Assembly (NCBI GenBank): GCA_030761205.1
Contig: JAULJL010000002.1
Coordinates: forward strand, 18,021,010 to 18,085,009
Source: Fremontodendron californicum
Taxonomy: Eukaryota > Streptophyta > Magnoliopsida > Malvales > Malvaceae
Direction of reading: 5' to 3'
Length of the DNA: 64,000 nt
Shown: piece after piece, positions 36,101 to 47,216 of the stretch
Numbering within the stretch: the first letter of the stretch is position 1
How the letters are laid out: each line of letters opens with the position of its first letter
Translations under genes and position numbers: made by a program
The notes under the pieces: model-generated
What the model was told of the DNA's origin: nothing
The model's input: the letters and a program-made list of their open reading frames with translations, nothing else
Database searches by the model: none

Positions 36101-36703
36101 TGCTATCTTAGGGTAGTTTCTAAGCCTTTTTAAACAATAAAAATGATTTTTTTAAACCTCGGGTTAAGGGTGGTCAAGTCCGGGATTTTAAACTTAGGAA
36201 ATTAGAGCCATTTAAAAACGGTTTAGCTAGGCTTTTAGTTTTTTAATCTAAGTTTTCCAAACTTGTTTTCAAATAATCACAAAGTATTTTGATTTTTTAG
36301 AAAATTTAATTTGATATATTTTCCTAAGGTAGCCGGATATCTTTTTAGATATACGGATTTTCTTAATTAAAGGAAAAAATACATTCTCATGCATTGCATT
36401 TTCCATATTCATGCATACTATATAATATGTGATTTTTGCTATGATAATTTCCATGGTGTTGTTATTATTTATATTTTGATGTTATGTAGTTTATTATATG
36501 GTTTTGAATATTTCATGATATCCTATGCTTTTTATTTAGTTATTTATTTTGTCACATTATTTAGCATATACTATGTTCATGCATTATTATTTTCATTATT
36601 ATTTTCATGCATATTATATGATAGCATTATTTTATGTTTCATGTCATTTAGTTTATACGCCATATCATTTATATTTGCTATGTCATTTAAATCATTTTAT
36701 TCC

Positions 36704-37020
36704 ATTTAGAATATATCATGTGACTTAGGATATTTCATTTCATATAGAATATATTTTGTTACCTAGGTCATTTCATTTCATTTAGAATATATTATGTCAC
36801 TTAGGATATTTTATTTCATTTAGAATATATCATATGACTTAGAATATTACATTTCATATAGAATATATCATGTTACCTAGGTCATTTAATTTCATTTAGA
36901 ATATATCATATGACTTAGGATATTACATTTCATGTAGAATATATCATGTTACCTAGGTCATTTCATTTCATTTAGAATATATCATATGACTTAGGATATT
37001 TCATTTCATTTAGAATATGC
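36704..37020 (+). repeat. 38-bp tandem sub-repeat inside the gypsy LTR
   Basis: About eight units of roughly 38 bp of the form TTAGAATATATCATGTGACT plus AGGATATTTCATTTCAT, with variation between units. The minus-strand LTR has about seven units (55900-56190) and the solo LTR about three (2240-2345). Confidence 0.8.
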
Positions 37021-37827
37021 TAAGACATTTAAATTATATCATACCATTTATGTTGCATTATATTATCTAGACTTTGCTATGTCAGTTTATTTATGTCACA
37101 CATATTCATATATATATATATATATATATTTTAAAATGTTTTGAAAAAGTTAATGATTTTCAATAAAATAAAGATGTTCCCGAGTTAAAATAATTCATGA
37201 GTTCTCTGCCGGGTTTGCTGGGGAGGATATCATCAGTTATCATTAATAACGGAATATTTTCTTTAAAACGAGAATGGTTCGAAAATTTTTCCAAAATAAT
37301 AAAAATTTCTATATTTTGCCACGCTTGTTGGGAAATATAGGAAAATTTTGAATTAATAAATTCCGGACCATTTTCAATAAAAAATGGAATTATTTTTCTT
37401 TAAATTGGGAATTAACTTGAAATACCAAATTAAAAGTCAACTTTTTACCGAGATTTGAGATAACACACGATTAATAAGGTACCGTTTTATACGGGCGTTG
37501 TGGGGGTGCTAATCCTTCCCCACACGTAACCGAGTCCCGAACCCGCTTCTTTGATTTCTCTGGTTTAAAATGCAGACTTGAAATTGGTTTTAAAAAAATG
37601 TTTTAATTAATTTTAATTTTTTTTTATAAAACCGGTTTTAATAGGTGGCCGATCACACCTAGCCAAAAAAGATTGGTGGCGACTCCATGTCTTTTTCAAG
37701 GTTATTTTCAAAACCTTCAATTTTCTAGAGGAATTAAGTCGACTTTTCCTCGTTTTTTTTTAATGTCACGCTTAACGAATAATAAAGTCTTGCGATGAGA
37801 CTTGTTATTTTTTAGGTTGCGACAGCT

Positions 37828-37845
37828 TGGTGACTACACTGGGGA
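37828..37845 (+). promoter_or_regulatory. tRNA-Arg-type primer-binding site
   Basis: TGGTGACTACACTGGGGA begins three bases after the LTR end. It differs at two positions from TGGCGACTCCACTGGGGA, the complement of a plant tRNA-Arg 3' end, which is the primer known for Ogre elements. Confidence 0.8.
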
Positions 37846-39479
37846 AATTAGAGACTCAGGCCTAGAATTAGTCATGTGTTATCAAAGTCTCAATTTTTGT
37901 TGGTTTATCCGGTATTTAATTTTAATTCCCACAATTTTTTTTTTTTTAAAATAAAGGAGAATTTTGAAAATAATAAAATGTTTTAAATATGTTCATATTC
38001 ATTCACATGCATTTTATTTGTTTTCTAGTTATTTAATGTTGTATATTACTATTGCATTCTTGTTGGTTAATGCGTTACACTATTCTTGATCTTTGTTTTA
38101 ATAAATTGTTGGGATAGTGTAGAATAGGTGGTGAAAGGTTTGTTGTTATTCCTCACACACTACACTTGCATTTACATAACATGAGATTTATACCCGAGTT
38201 CCGTCCCTTAAAGTGGAAGTAAAGTAGCTACACTCTCATGATTAACAATCCGCATGGGTTAGCAACATACTTCCGGAGTATAAATTACCTAAGCTCTCGT
38301 GATTAACAATCTGTATGGGCTAGGGAAATATACTCTAACGAATTGAACCCACTTTTATCGGGGTGCCTTACTAGCCTTCACAGGCGACAGTGAGGAACAA
38401 TTCAGGGCCTTTTAGAACTTCGTTCACCCACATATAGTGAACCATAAAGCCAACATAGGCGAAGCCCTGTCGAATTTTTGATAGATATTCCGAAGATAGG
38501 AACACATTGAGGGACATTTCTAAACCTTTTGTTACCTATTTTACACTCTGAATAAGGGTTATAGATAGGGCAATGATGAACGTACATAGCCCGTAATAAA
38601 TGTGATAATCCGTCCCAAAGGCTTTGTGATGCCTAAATGGTTGGATACTGTTGGGGCAAATTTTCCTCAACTTTTTGAAATTGAAAATATCAAAACATTC
38701 TTTTTTAAACATTTTTGCTTGTTGCAGATTTCATGCATGTGTGAATAGAGCATGTACATTCATGGTTGTATTTTTGATCTCATTCTTTGCAATAAATAGT
38801 TGGTAATAATCTCATTTGATGATTTCATAAATCGGTACTGTTACATGAACATTTGCATATTGTACCATAGTAGGATCCACTACCCCAAAATTCTTTTGAA
38901 AATAATATGTTTGGATTTTCATAGAGAAAACATGTTTCAAAAAATCATAGATTAAATTTGGAGGCAAATCTTGCATAATGAGATTTTTCAATAATCAAGA
39001 TTTAGGTCCCACCAATTTCATGTAATCATTGGTCATTCTTTGCATATACCTTTGTGTTAATTCATTTTTCTTTACATGTATCATTTTGACATCATATTAC
39101 AGTCCTAACATGCATGGTTATTCATTGTAGAATACATTTGTGATATACATGGTATTCTTTGTACCTACATTTGTGTTAATTCATTTATTCTTTGCATGTA
39201 TCATTCTGACATCATGTTACAGTCATAGCATGCATGGTCATTCATTGTAGAATATGTTTATGACATGTATGGTCATTATTTGTATATACCTGTGCATCAA
39301 TTTATTCATTTTTTTTTAAAAAATGCATCATGTTGGCATTAGATTGCGTCCCTGGCATACATAGTTATCATAATTTCTCTGTATATGTTCATGCATTAAT
39401 CATCAGTATATTCATGCACATAAGAATAGAGCATGTACCTTCATAATTGTATTTTTAATCTCATGACATTTTCATTTGC
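37846..39479 (+). mobile_element. Leader of the plus-strand gypsy element; ORF1 absent
   Basis: Non-coding leader. The first 800 bp are similar to the leader of the minus-strand copy (about 54370-55090), including GATTAACAATC words near 38250 and 38300. Beyond about 38700, where the minus-strand copy has ORF1, this copy has unrelated AT-rich text with repeated words around GTATCATT(C/T)TGACATCA (39079 and 39199), and no ORF1. Confidence 0.6.
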
Positions 39480-40430
39480 ATGAAAGGGGTTCGAGATATG
39501 AGGAATGAATCGGAGGAACAATTGGGCGCTTTGGAACGCAATCAAGAGGAATTTGGGCATGAAATCCGGGAGGTGAAAGAACAGCTTGCCAAAATGATGA
39601 AATTGTTTGAGGATATGGGTAAGAGTAAGGGGGAACTTTCTCAGGGCTCTACATCGCCTTCGGATCAACCAAAACCATTAGGTCCAGAACATACAATCTT
39701 TGCTGGATCCTGCGCTTGTCAATGCCACAAAGGTTGCAATCCTGATGAAATTATGGACAAAATCGTGAAAATGATTAAACCTGAGAGCCTGATACCAAAT
39801 ATAGAAACTTCGGATCCTGTACCATACCTGCAAACTGTTCTAGGTCCAAACCAGTATCCCCACCCTACTATGGTCCAATCGTCCATTGGGATGACCACTA
39901 CGGGATTCTTGAATCCCACTCCATCACCACCAACTGCCAGTTCACACTATTTCCCTCATCAATCACCTTATCAAGCATCCGGGATAGAAACCTCGAACTA
40001 TGTACAACCTCCAAGGGTCCTGTGTCCAAATCCATACCCTTACCATACTGTTCCGCCACCTCTCCATGTAAACACTTCGGTTCGAACCTTAGTGCCACCA
40101 CCAAGTGCCCAAACTCCTAGGCCGTGTGTGACTAAGAAACAACCCAAAAACAAGACTCAAGAGCAGTATGATCCCATTCCAATCAGCTACCAGGAGCTTC
40201 TCCCTATACTGATCCAAAATCACATGGTTTCCTGTATCCCGCTGAAACCCCTGTTACCACCATATCCAAAGTGGTATAATCCAAATACAAGATGTGATTA
40301 TCACTGTGGAATTGCTGGCCATAGCATTGAAGACTGTATAGCCTTCAAAAAGAAAATACAATCTCTTATAGAGATCAAGTGGATCGATCCAACGACTCTG
40401 ATTGATAGAGGGCTGGGAAAGCGTAATTAG
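39480..40430 (+). CDS. Gag-like protein without capsid core (316 residues), non-autonomous gypsy element
   Basis: An intact frame of 316 codons. Residues 9-47 form a charged coiled coil (EEQLGALERNQEEF...). A cysteine-rich patch (SCACQCHKGC, 77-86) is followed by a long proline-, tyrosine- and glutamine-rich middle (125-215) and then the typical Tat gag C-terminal block: KWYNPNTRCDYHCGIAGHS and CIAFKKKIQSLIE, with a zinc-knuckle variant CX2HX5HX4C (C272, H275, H281, C286). The capsid helices found in normal gag (for example TDPSTHITMFCRKM in the next gene) are missing. It lies 1.65 kb after the LTR, ahead of a second, broken gag. Being uninterrupted among so many broken frames, it may be young or kept by selection; a role in particle assembly or RNA binding is inference. 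Confidence 0.75.
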   Translation: MKGVRDMRNESEEQLGALERNQEEFGHEIREVKEQLAKMMKLFEDMGKSKGELSQGSTSPSDQPKPLGPEHTIFAGSCACQCHKGCNPDEIMDKIVKMIKPESLIPNIETSDPVPYLQTVLGPNQYPHPTMVQSSIGMTTTGFLNPTPSPPTASSHYFPHQSPYQASGIETSNYVQPPRVLCPNPYPYHTVPPPLHVNTSVRTLVPPPSAQTPRPCVTKKQPKNKTQEQYDPIPISYQELLPILIQNHMVSCIPLKPLLPPYPKWYNPNTRCDYHCGIAGHSIEDCIAFKKKIQSLIEIKWIDPTTLIDRGLGKRN

Positions 40431-41212
40431 GATTGGGAGATTTACGAAAATGATGTAGAAAGACTTCGGTATGATATGATGTAGTAGGATTTCACTTTTT
40501 TAGTAGCCGGCTCTTATAGCCTTAGGATGCTTGGAAGAATAAAGTTCTTGTAAAGATAGTTTTAACCACTGCTCAAATTTTGTAAAACATGGTTTATACC
40601 ATTGTGAACGCTGATATAGGAATGAATTGATTATGCTTCAAATTTATGAGATGTTGATGATTAAGTTCCTCCGATTCTTATTTCCTCCGTGATATCTTCC
40701 CTTTTGCATTTTACATCCGATCAATTATTTGTCATACCATACATTCATACATACATCATGTTAGCATTAGGTCGCATTCATGACACACATGGTCAACATG
40801 ATTTTTTTTTGTATATACTCTATGTCAATCATTCATTGTTTAAATGCATCGTAATTGACATCGTGTTGCATTCATAGTGTATACGATCATTCATTGAGCA
40901 ATACGCTGAAATATACATGATCATTCATTACATATATCCATGCGTCGATCTGTTTATTCTTTGCTTGCAGCATGTTAGCATCGTGATTGCATTTATTACA
41001 TATGTAGTTAGCATTTTTCCACTGTACATGTCCATACATCATATTGTTTAGGCTTCACGTGCATCAAATTGCATTCATGACTCCTTCATCATGACATACA
41101 TTTGGGGAAATAAAACAGAAGTTGGCTTGGCTTTAAGAGTCTTTGAAAGAATTTCGATTTCAAATAAGAGGAATAAGAAGTACTGAGTACCCTTTTAATA
41201 CAGGTTAGAGCC

Positions 41213-42603
41213 ATGAAGAATGAACAAGCTGCTCGAATGGAAAGAATTTAAAGGGCACATGAAGAATTGCGAGAATAGCTCGCAAAGTCTCAAGCAGAAT
41301 CTAAGGATCAGATGACTAAATTGATGGAGTTGATGTCCGCTGTAATCAAGGGAAAGGGATTCACTGAAAACTTGGTCGCCAGAGAAGGGTTAGAGGCACA
41401 AGAGGGTCAGAGTGAGGTCATGATGTTAAATGGCCAGAATACAGTTAATCCCAGGAACATTCTGAATTTAGATGATCCAGCTAAACAAGCAAAACTGAAG
41501 ATGGTTGAGTCGAACGAGGCTGAGTTGGCAGATTCCCAAGGGAAATATCAGTTGCTAGATGAAAGGCTCTGGGCAGTAGAAAATACAGACATATTCGGGA
41601 GTGTGGATGCAAAAGAACGATGCTTGGTCCTCAATTTAATCATTCCTCATAAATTCAAGGTCCATGACTTTGTGAAATATGACAAGACGACCGATCCATC
41701 AACCCACATCACCATGTTCTGCCGAAAGATGGCAAGTCACATAGATAATGATAAGCTTTTGATTCACTGCTTTCAGGATAGCCTCAGCTGGTCCGCAATT
41801 ACGTGGTATAGTCAGTTGAGCAAGGATCAGATTCGCTCTTGGAATGATTTGGCCAGGGCTTTTCTAAACCAGTACAAGCATGTGATCGACATGACAACTA
41901 ACTGTCTCACCTTGCAAAATATGGAGAAAAAGGTTGCTGAGAGCTTCAAAGAGTATGCTCAGAGGTGGAGGAACATGGCTACCCAAGTACAACCGCCCTT
42001 AACTCAGAAGGAAACCACTGTCTTTTTTGTGAATACACTACAGGCCCCATACTATGATAGACTTGTTGGCAACACCACGAAGAATTTTTCGGATATGGTA
42101 ATCTTCGGGGAAATGATTGAAAATGCTATCAAGGTTAGGAAACTCGAAGGAGGTAAAACATTTAATGCAGAGAGAAATAGGACGCCCAAAAAGAAAGAGG
42201 AAGATGTCCAAGCCATGGGAGAGTTTGCCCCATATATTCCGGCTACTTCATGCCAACCACCCTGTCCTTCTATGAAGTGTGTACCTAGGGTTCATACTTA
42301 TACCCAACGGCCTCTCAAAATCCAATAAATTTTCAACCTTTTGTCAGTCAAAGGAAATCGAAGAATATCCGAAAAAGAGATCAGTTTGAGCTACTCCCCA
42401 TGTCTTACTCTGAACTATTGCCCCAGCTAGTCGAAGAGAAACGCCTCACTAAAGTTCTAGTGGAGCCTATCCAACCCCCATATCTGAGCTGGTATGACGA
42501 GAATGCATATTGTGATTATCATTCTGTGATTCGGGGACATTCCACGAAAAATTGCCTATGTCTGAAACGGAAGGTTCAATCACTCATCAATAAAGGCAGT
42601 TAG
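41213..42603 (+). pseudogene. Tat/Ogre-type gag, broken
   Basis: Starts MKNEQAARMERI at 41213, with in-frame stops near 41249 and 41276. It then runs open from 41312 for 338 codons with the capsid region (KYDKTTDPSTHITMFCRKM, WYSQLSKDQIRSWNDLARAF, QNMEKKVAESFKEYAQRWR). After a frameshift near 42310 it ends with the zinc-knuckle variant CDYHSVIRGHSTKNC and KRKVQSLINKG. This is the same order as the gag on the minus strand at 49900-52067. No protease or polymerase follows, so this plus-strand element ends its coding part here. Confidence 0.85.
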
Positions 42604-44880
42604 ATATGGGGAAGAAATGAAGGTCAGACAACGTGGAGAATCTACTGAATGGGAATGATGAGACCATTGTGGATGTCATAATGGGAGAAGTAGATGGAAA
42701 GGTCAGATAGAGTACCGAGGAATAACCAGTTTGAATTAGGGAGAACATGTCAAGGGGGAGTTTTTTATGCATGTAGTTTCATACCTCATTATGAAAACAC
42801 TTGTCTTATGGTGGCATTCATATGAATTAAATGAATTTTAAATGCTTTGTGTTTGTTGTGTTTTAACAATAATTTGAAATTGCAAAAAAAAAAAAACACA
42901 AGCATTAAGGAAGTTTTATTAATGGACGGTCTCGAGAATATTGATGATCATTGTTAGAAATGACCCAATACCCTCCCCCCTCTCTTTTGTGCTTCTCTAT
43001 GCCTAAACCCCTTGAATCGAGACACTTAAAAGACCTAATGCTTCAAGGAATATGAATGATTGAACTTCATAAAAAAAAAACATTGTCATCACAGAAAAAG
43101 AAAATATGTAAATCCTAGTCTAGGCAATGAACAAAGGAACGAACTTTTTGAAAATTTTTCGAATTCCTTGAAATTCAAAAAAATGAGACATTCTTTCAAG
43201 AATCTAGATTTTGGTAATTTGATGTATGTCAAGATTGTGCTAAAACCATTCATGACCTTTACCAATAACCACAAAACACTAATTGCCCAAACAAAACATC
43301 ACTTCATGATTGACACCCTGGGGCACAATGACTAAATTAGATTATCCCATGTCCCAGAGAAAACCCATTTTTGGGTTGTATTTTCCTTGTCCTTTCAAAA
43401 AACTCATATTTGAAATTCAGCCTTTTTAAAATAGACCCAGATTTGCTATGTTCCTCGTTGATACGAATTCTCATGGTTAATCAAACTGGGCATTATATGG
43501 TGAAAAATGTTGGACTAACGCATGAATCATTGGGGCATGCGACAAAAAAAAAAGAACAAAAAAAGAACAAAAAAATTGTGATATCATGCATATCAGAATT
43601 CAGATGATTCCAAAATGCAAAATGAAATTCTTATCTATTTCCCCTGGGGATTGCTTTTCAATGTGAATATTCGTGCTTGACATGAGAAATGACCATCTTT
43701 CATGTCCTTGTCACAAAAAGAAATTATCCATAGTCACCCTTTTTGAGCCAAAATAATTCTTTCTTCTTTAAACCCTGATCAAGGATTACCCTCTACACTG
43801 GAGGGCCAAATGCAAGGAAGGATCACTGAGAAATGAGTCCCAGCTCAAAGACAGCTGCAAAGCAAATGGAGCCCCGAATAAATATGGGTTTACTCTGTCA
43901 AAGAAAAAAAAATGGAGAAATGAAAGCCAAGAAAAACAAAAAGAAAAAATGTGAAAAAAGTATGGCAAATGAAAGCCAAAAGCAAGGAAGAAAAAGAGAA
44001 AAAGTAAAAAAAGAATGAAAAGTCCAAAAAGGGATAAATGTTTCAAAGAGAATCCTCCTCAAGAAATGATCCTTGATCTGATTACCCTCAAACACTTATT
44101 TTGGGTCTATTTATCCTTTCTTTCTGAACTTTGTGCCATTGCCTACATTACGTGCTTTAAAAGTCCATTTTGATCAAGCATGAATATTTAACTTGAAGGG
44201 TTTTTTCCTCAGATTTTATCTCATCTCATCGAATTATCATTTCACTAAGGAAGAATTTAGAATTCTCAAATGCATGTTAAAACAATGAAAAAAGGAAAAA
44301 AGAAAAAATTAGAGAGAACGGGACTCTAGGGCGAAAACCAAAAAACGGGCGGTCTAGAGTAAAATGGGAATTTTCGATGCCATCTACGATAGTGCCGATA
44401 CCACAAAAGAGAAGATCATCTTAAAGAAGTGGTCATCGAGGAACATCTAGGAATTCCTGAATCTCCCAAATTGTCAACTTTCATTTGGATGATTGATTTC
44501 AAAAACTGAAACTCCTTTTCTCCAAAATCAACTTTCTAGTTTAAACATCCCAGCCAATCTTGACACTTGTCAAAATACCTTGATATGGAAACTAAAAGTA
44601 TGTTGAATTTGTTTGGTTCTCAATGAATTCATGATTTATAAATTCTATTCCATTTGTGAGCCTAGAAGGGACATACATTTTTATTGTAAAGTTTTCCTGG
44701 AAAAACCAAAATCATGTTGTACCAAGCCTTGTCAATTCAAGTTGAAAAACCCAAATTGACACTTAGGAAAATTTCTATAAGTGATCATCAATCTTCAAAA
44801 GATTTGTACATTACGCACTGTGGGGTTAAAATTTTTTGACTCAGAAGTTTTCATTAAATAAGAAAAATTGTTTTTCAGAA
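42604..44880 (+). mobile_element. 3' region of the plus-strand gypsy element, pol missing
   Basis: No protein domain is seen. From about 43600 to 44340 the text parallels the 3' region of the minus-strand copy (62890 down to about 62380): both have words such as CTTTAAACC(C/T)TGATCAAGGAT and GAATTCTCA(A/G)ATGCATG in the same order. So gag is followed directly by post-integrase sequence, and protease, reverse transcriptase and integrase are gone. The frames at 43060-43335, 43371-43607 and 43786-44046 are low-complexity. No 3' LTR follows; the segment joins minus-strand integrase at about 44880-44900. Confidence 0.65.
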
Positions 44881-44884
44881 AGGG

Positions 44885-45600
44885 ATAACCTTGACTTCCG
44901 ATCTTCTTCCATTGTCGACCAATAATACCCTGCCCTCATAATCTGCTTAGCAAGCATGTGACCATTAGCATGAGTGCCACATATCCCTTCATGGACCTCT
45001 TTTATAATTCTCCAAGCTTCGGCAGATCCGACACATCTCAATAAGACTTGGTCTTTTCCTTTCTTGTAGAGAATCTCACTGTCTAAAACAAAACCCATTG
45101 CTAGCCTTCTCAGAGTCCTCTTGTCATTTTCTGTTGCTTATTCTGGATACTGTTGACTCTTGATGTATTGCAAGATGTCATTATTCCAAGGAAGGCCATC
45201 TGCTTCTTTTTCAATGCTCAGACAGTGGGCAGGAGACTCATATATACTCATCTTTATTGGCACAACTTCCCCTTCATTCACTTTAAACATTGAGGACAAA
45301 GTAGCCAGAGCATCTGCCATTCGGTTTTCTTCTCGAGGGAAGTAATTGAAATTCACTTCTTCAAATTCCTCCAATAAACTCAGTATGAGTTCTCGGTATC
45401 GGATTAGCTTTGTATCTTGGGTTTTCTATTCTCCCCGTAGCTGGTATATCACTAGGGCCGAGTCTCCGAAAACTTCCAATACTTTGATCTTTTTGTCCAC
45501 GGCAGCACGAAGGCCCATAGTACACGCTCCATACTCGGTAATATTGTTTGTACAATCAAAATCCAATCTAGCAGTTAAAGGATAATAATCTTCTTCTGGG
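44885..45600 (-). pseudogene. Second RNase H and N-terminal zinc domain of integrase (Tat-type pol), truncated
   Basis: Continues the polymerase at 45568-47178. An RNase H segment with conserved TEYGA and FGDSALV (near 45470-45540) contains an in-frame stop near 45430; the frame from 45374 has NRMADALATLSS, the RNase H end. After a stop near 45137 the integrase zinc domain starts (VHEGICGTHANGHMLAKQIM, GYYWSTMEED) and is cut at about 44880-44900, before its CxxC pair. The catalytic core is absent here. The downstream sequence is plus-strand 3' region of the other half. Confidence 0.85.
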
Positions 45601-47178
45601 GATGAGGACTGGACCTATTCCATGCCCCATGGCATTAAATGCGCCATCAAAGTACATTTTCCATACTTTCTTTTTCAAGGGAATCTCATTTGCTTGCGAA
45701 ACATACATCAAATATTCATCCGAGAAGCCAAAGTTCAACGGCTCATAATCTTCTACTGCCCGACTGGCTAAGAATTCAGCCACTGCACTGCCCTTGATAG
45801 CTTTTTGACTTAAATATACAATGTCGTACTTTGACAATAAAACCTGCCATCTTGCCGTCCTTCCTGATAAAGAAGGTGCTTCCAGCATGTACTTGATTGG
45901 ATCTAGCTTGGCAATCAACCACGTTGTGTGGTACAACATGTACTGTCTGAGTCTTCGAGCAGTCCAAGCTAAGGCACAACACAACTTTTCTACCGATGAA
46001 TATTTCAACTCATAATCTGTGAACTTCTTGCTGAGGTAGTAAACTGCTTGTTCTTTCTTTCCAGTCTCATCAAGCTGCCCCAAAACACAACCCATGGATC
46101 TCTCAAATACTGATAAATACAATATCATTAGTTTATTCGAAACAAGTGGCATTAATACTGGTAGGTTGGATAGATAATGTTTAACCTTTTCAAATGCAAT
46201 CTGACAACCTTCATCCCATTCTCCTCGATCACGTTTTCGAAGTAACTTAAATATTGGATCACATTTGTCAGTTAACTGAGAAATAAATCGAGCAATGTAA
46301 TTCAATCTCCCTAGAAAGCCTCTTACTTCCTTTTGAGTACGAGGTGGTGGAAAATTCTGAATGGCCTTCACTTTATCCGGGTCAATCTCATTTCCTCTTT
46401 TGCTGACGACAAAACCCAGCAATTTCCCCGAGGTGACTCCAAAAGTGTATTTTGCCGAATTTAGCTTGAGTCTAAACTTCCTTAGTCGTTCGAAGAGCTT
46501 CTTAAGATTCGCAATATGCTCCTCTTCTCCTTGTGACTTTGCGATCATATCATCAACATAGACCTCAATTCTTTTATGCATCATATCATGAAACAAGGTC
46601 ACCATGGCTCTCTGATATGTTGCCCTAGTATTCTTCAACCCAAATGGCATTACCTTGTAGTAGAAGGTTCCCCACATTGTAACAAATGTTGTTTTGTCCA
46701 TATCTTTTAGTGCCATCTTAATCTGATTGTATCCTAAGAATCCGTCCATGAAGGAAAACAAAGAACTCTTTTCCGTATCATCCACCAGAGTATCAATATG
46801 GGGCAAAGGGAAATTATCTTTAGGGCTGGCCTTGTTCAAATCTCGATAATCAACGCACATCCATACCTTGCCATCCTTCTTTGGTACTGGAACAATATTT
46901 GCCACCCATTCTAGATATTTTGCCACCTCTAAGAATCCAGCATCAAATTGCTTTTTCACCTCCTCTTTTATCTTTAATAGGATGTTCGGCCTCATTCTTC
47001 TCAACTTTTGCTGAATTGGCTTATCCGGATCCAACCCAATGTCTTGGTAAGACCATACAAATACATCCACATATTCTTGGAGCAAGGCTATCAATTCACC
47101 CTTTAATGATGATGACAATGAAGTTCCAATTTTGACTTCCTTTATCTTTTCACCATTTCCCAGATTTATCATTTCCAA
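45568..47178 (-). pseudogene. Reverse transcriptase and RNase H of a Tat/Ogre-like gypsy element
   Basis: An uninterrupted 536-codon frame. Reverse transcriptase: VPKKDGKVWMCVDYRDLNKA (98-117), first catalytic Asp in SFMDGFLGYNQI (D145), YVDDM active site (207-211), LLGFVVSKRG, and FLGRLNYIARFI (288-299). The retroviral-type RNase H follows (ILYLSVFERSMGCVL to about 415). A second, archaeal-type RNase H begins with WKMYFDGAFNAMGHGIG (506-522), a hallmark of the Tat lineage. The upstream exon-like part (47190-47360) is in frame but ends in TAA near 47202, so translation from gag is blocked. Confidence 0.93.
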
Positions 47179-47216
47179 TAATTCCTTATGAGGAAGTACT
47201 TATTTCTCCTCTTGTT

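Larger units (their letters stand above)
32917..37824 (+). mobile_element. 5' LTR of a Tat/Ogre-like gypsy element, plus strand
   Basis: A 4,908-bp LTR from TGTAGACACC to GGTTGCGACA, followed by a tRNA-Arg-type primer site. LTRs of 4-5 kb are unusual and typical of the Ogre group of the Tat lineage. The 5 bp before it, AGTCT (32912-32916), should be the target duplication; its partner was not found before 64000. It contains a W-box-like cluster (33049-33119), a 38-bp tandem array (36704-37020) and a TA microsatellite (near 37108-37129). Scattered frames up to about 106 codons are not conserved between LTR copies. Confidence 0.92.

Noticed and set aside
43786..44046. 86-codon Phe/Leu-rich minus-strand frame resembling a membrane protein
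   Set aside because: It is the complement of an A- and AAG-rich stretch in the retroelement 3' region.
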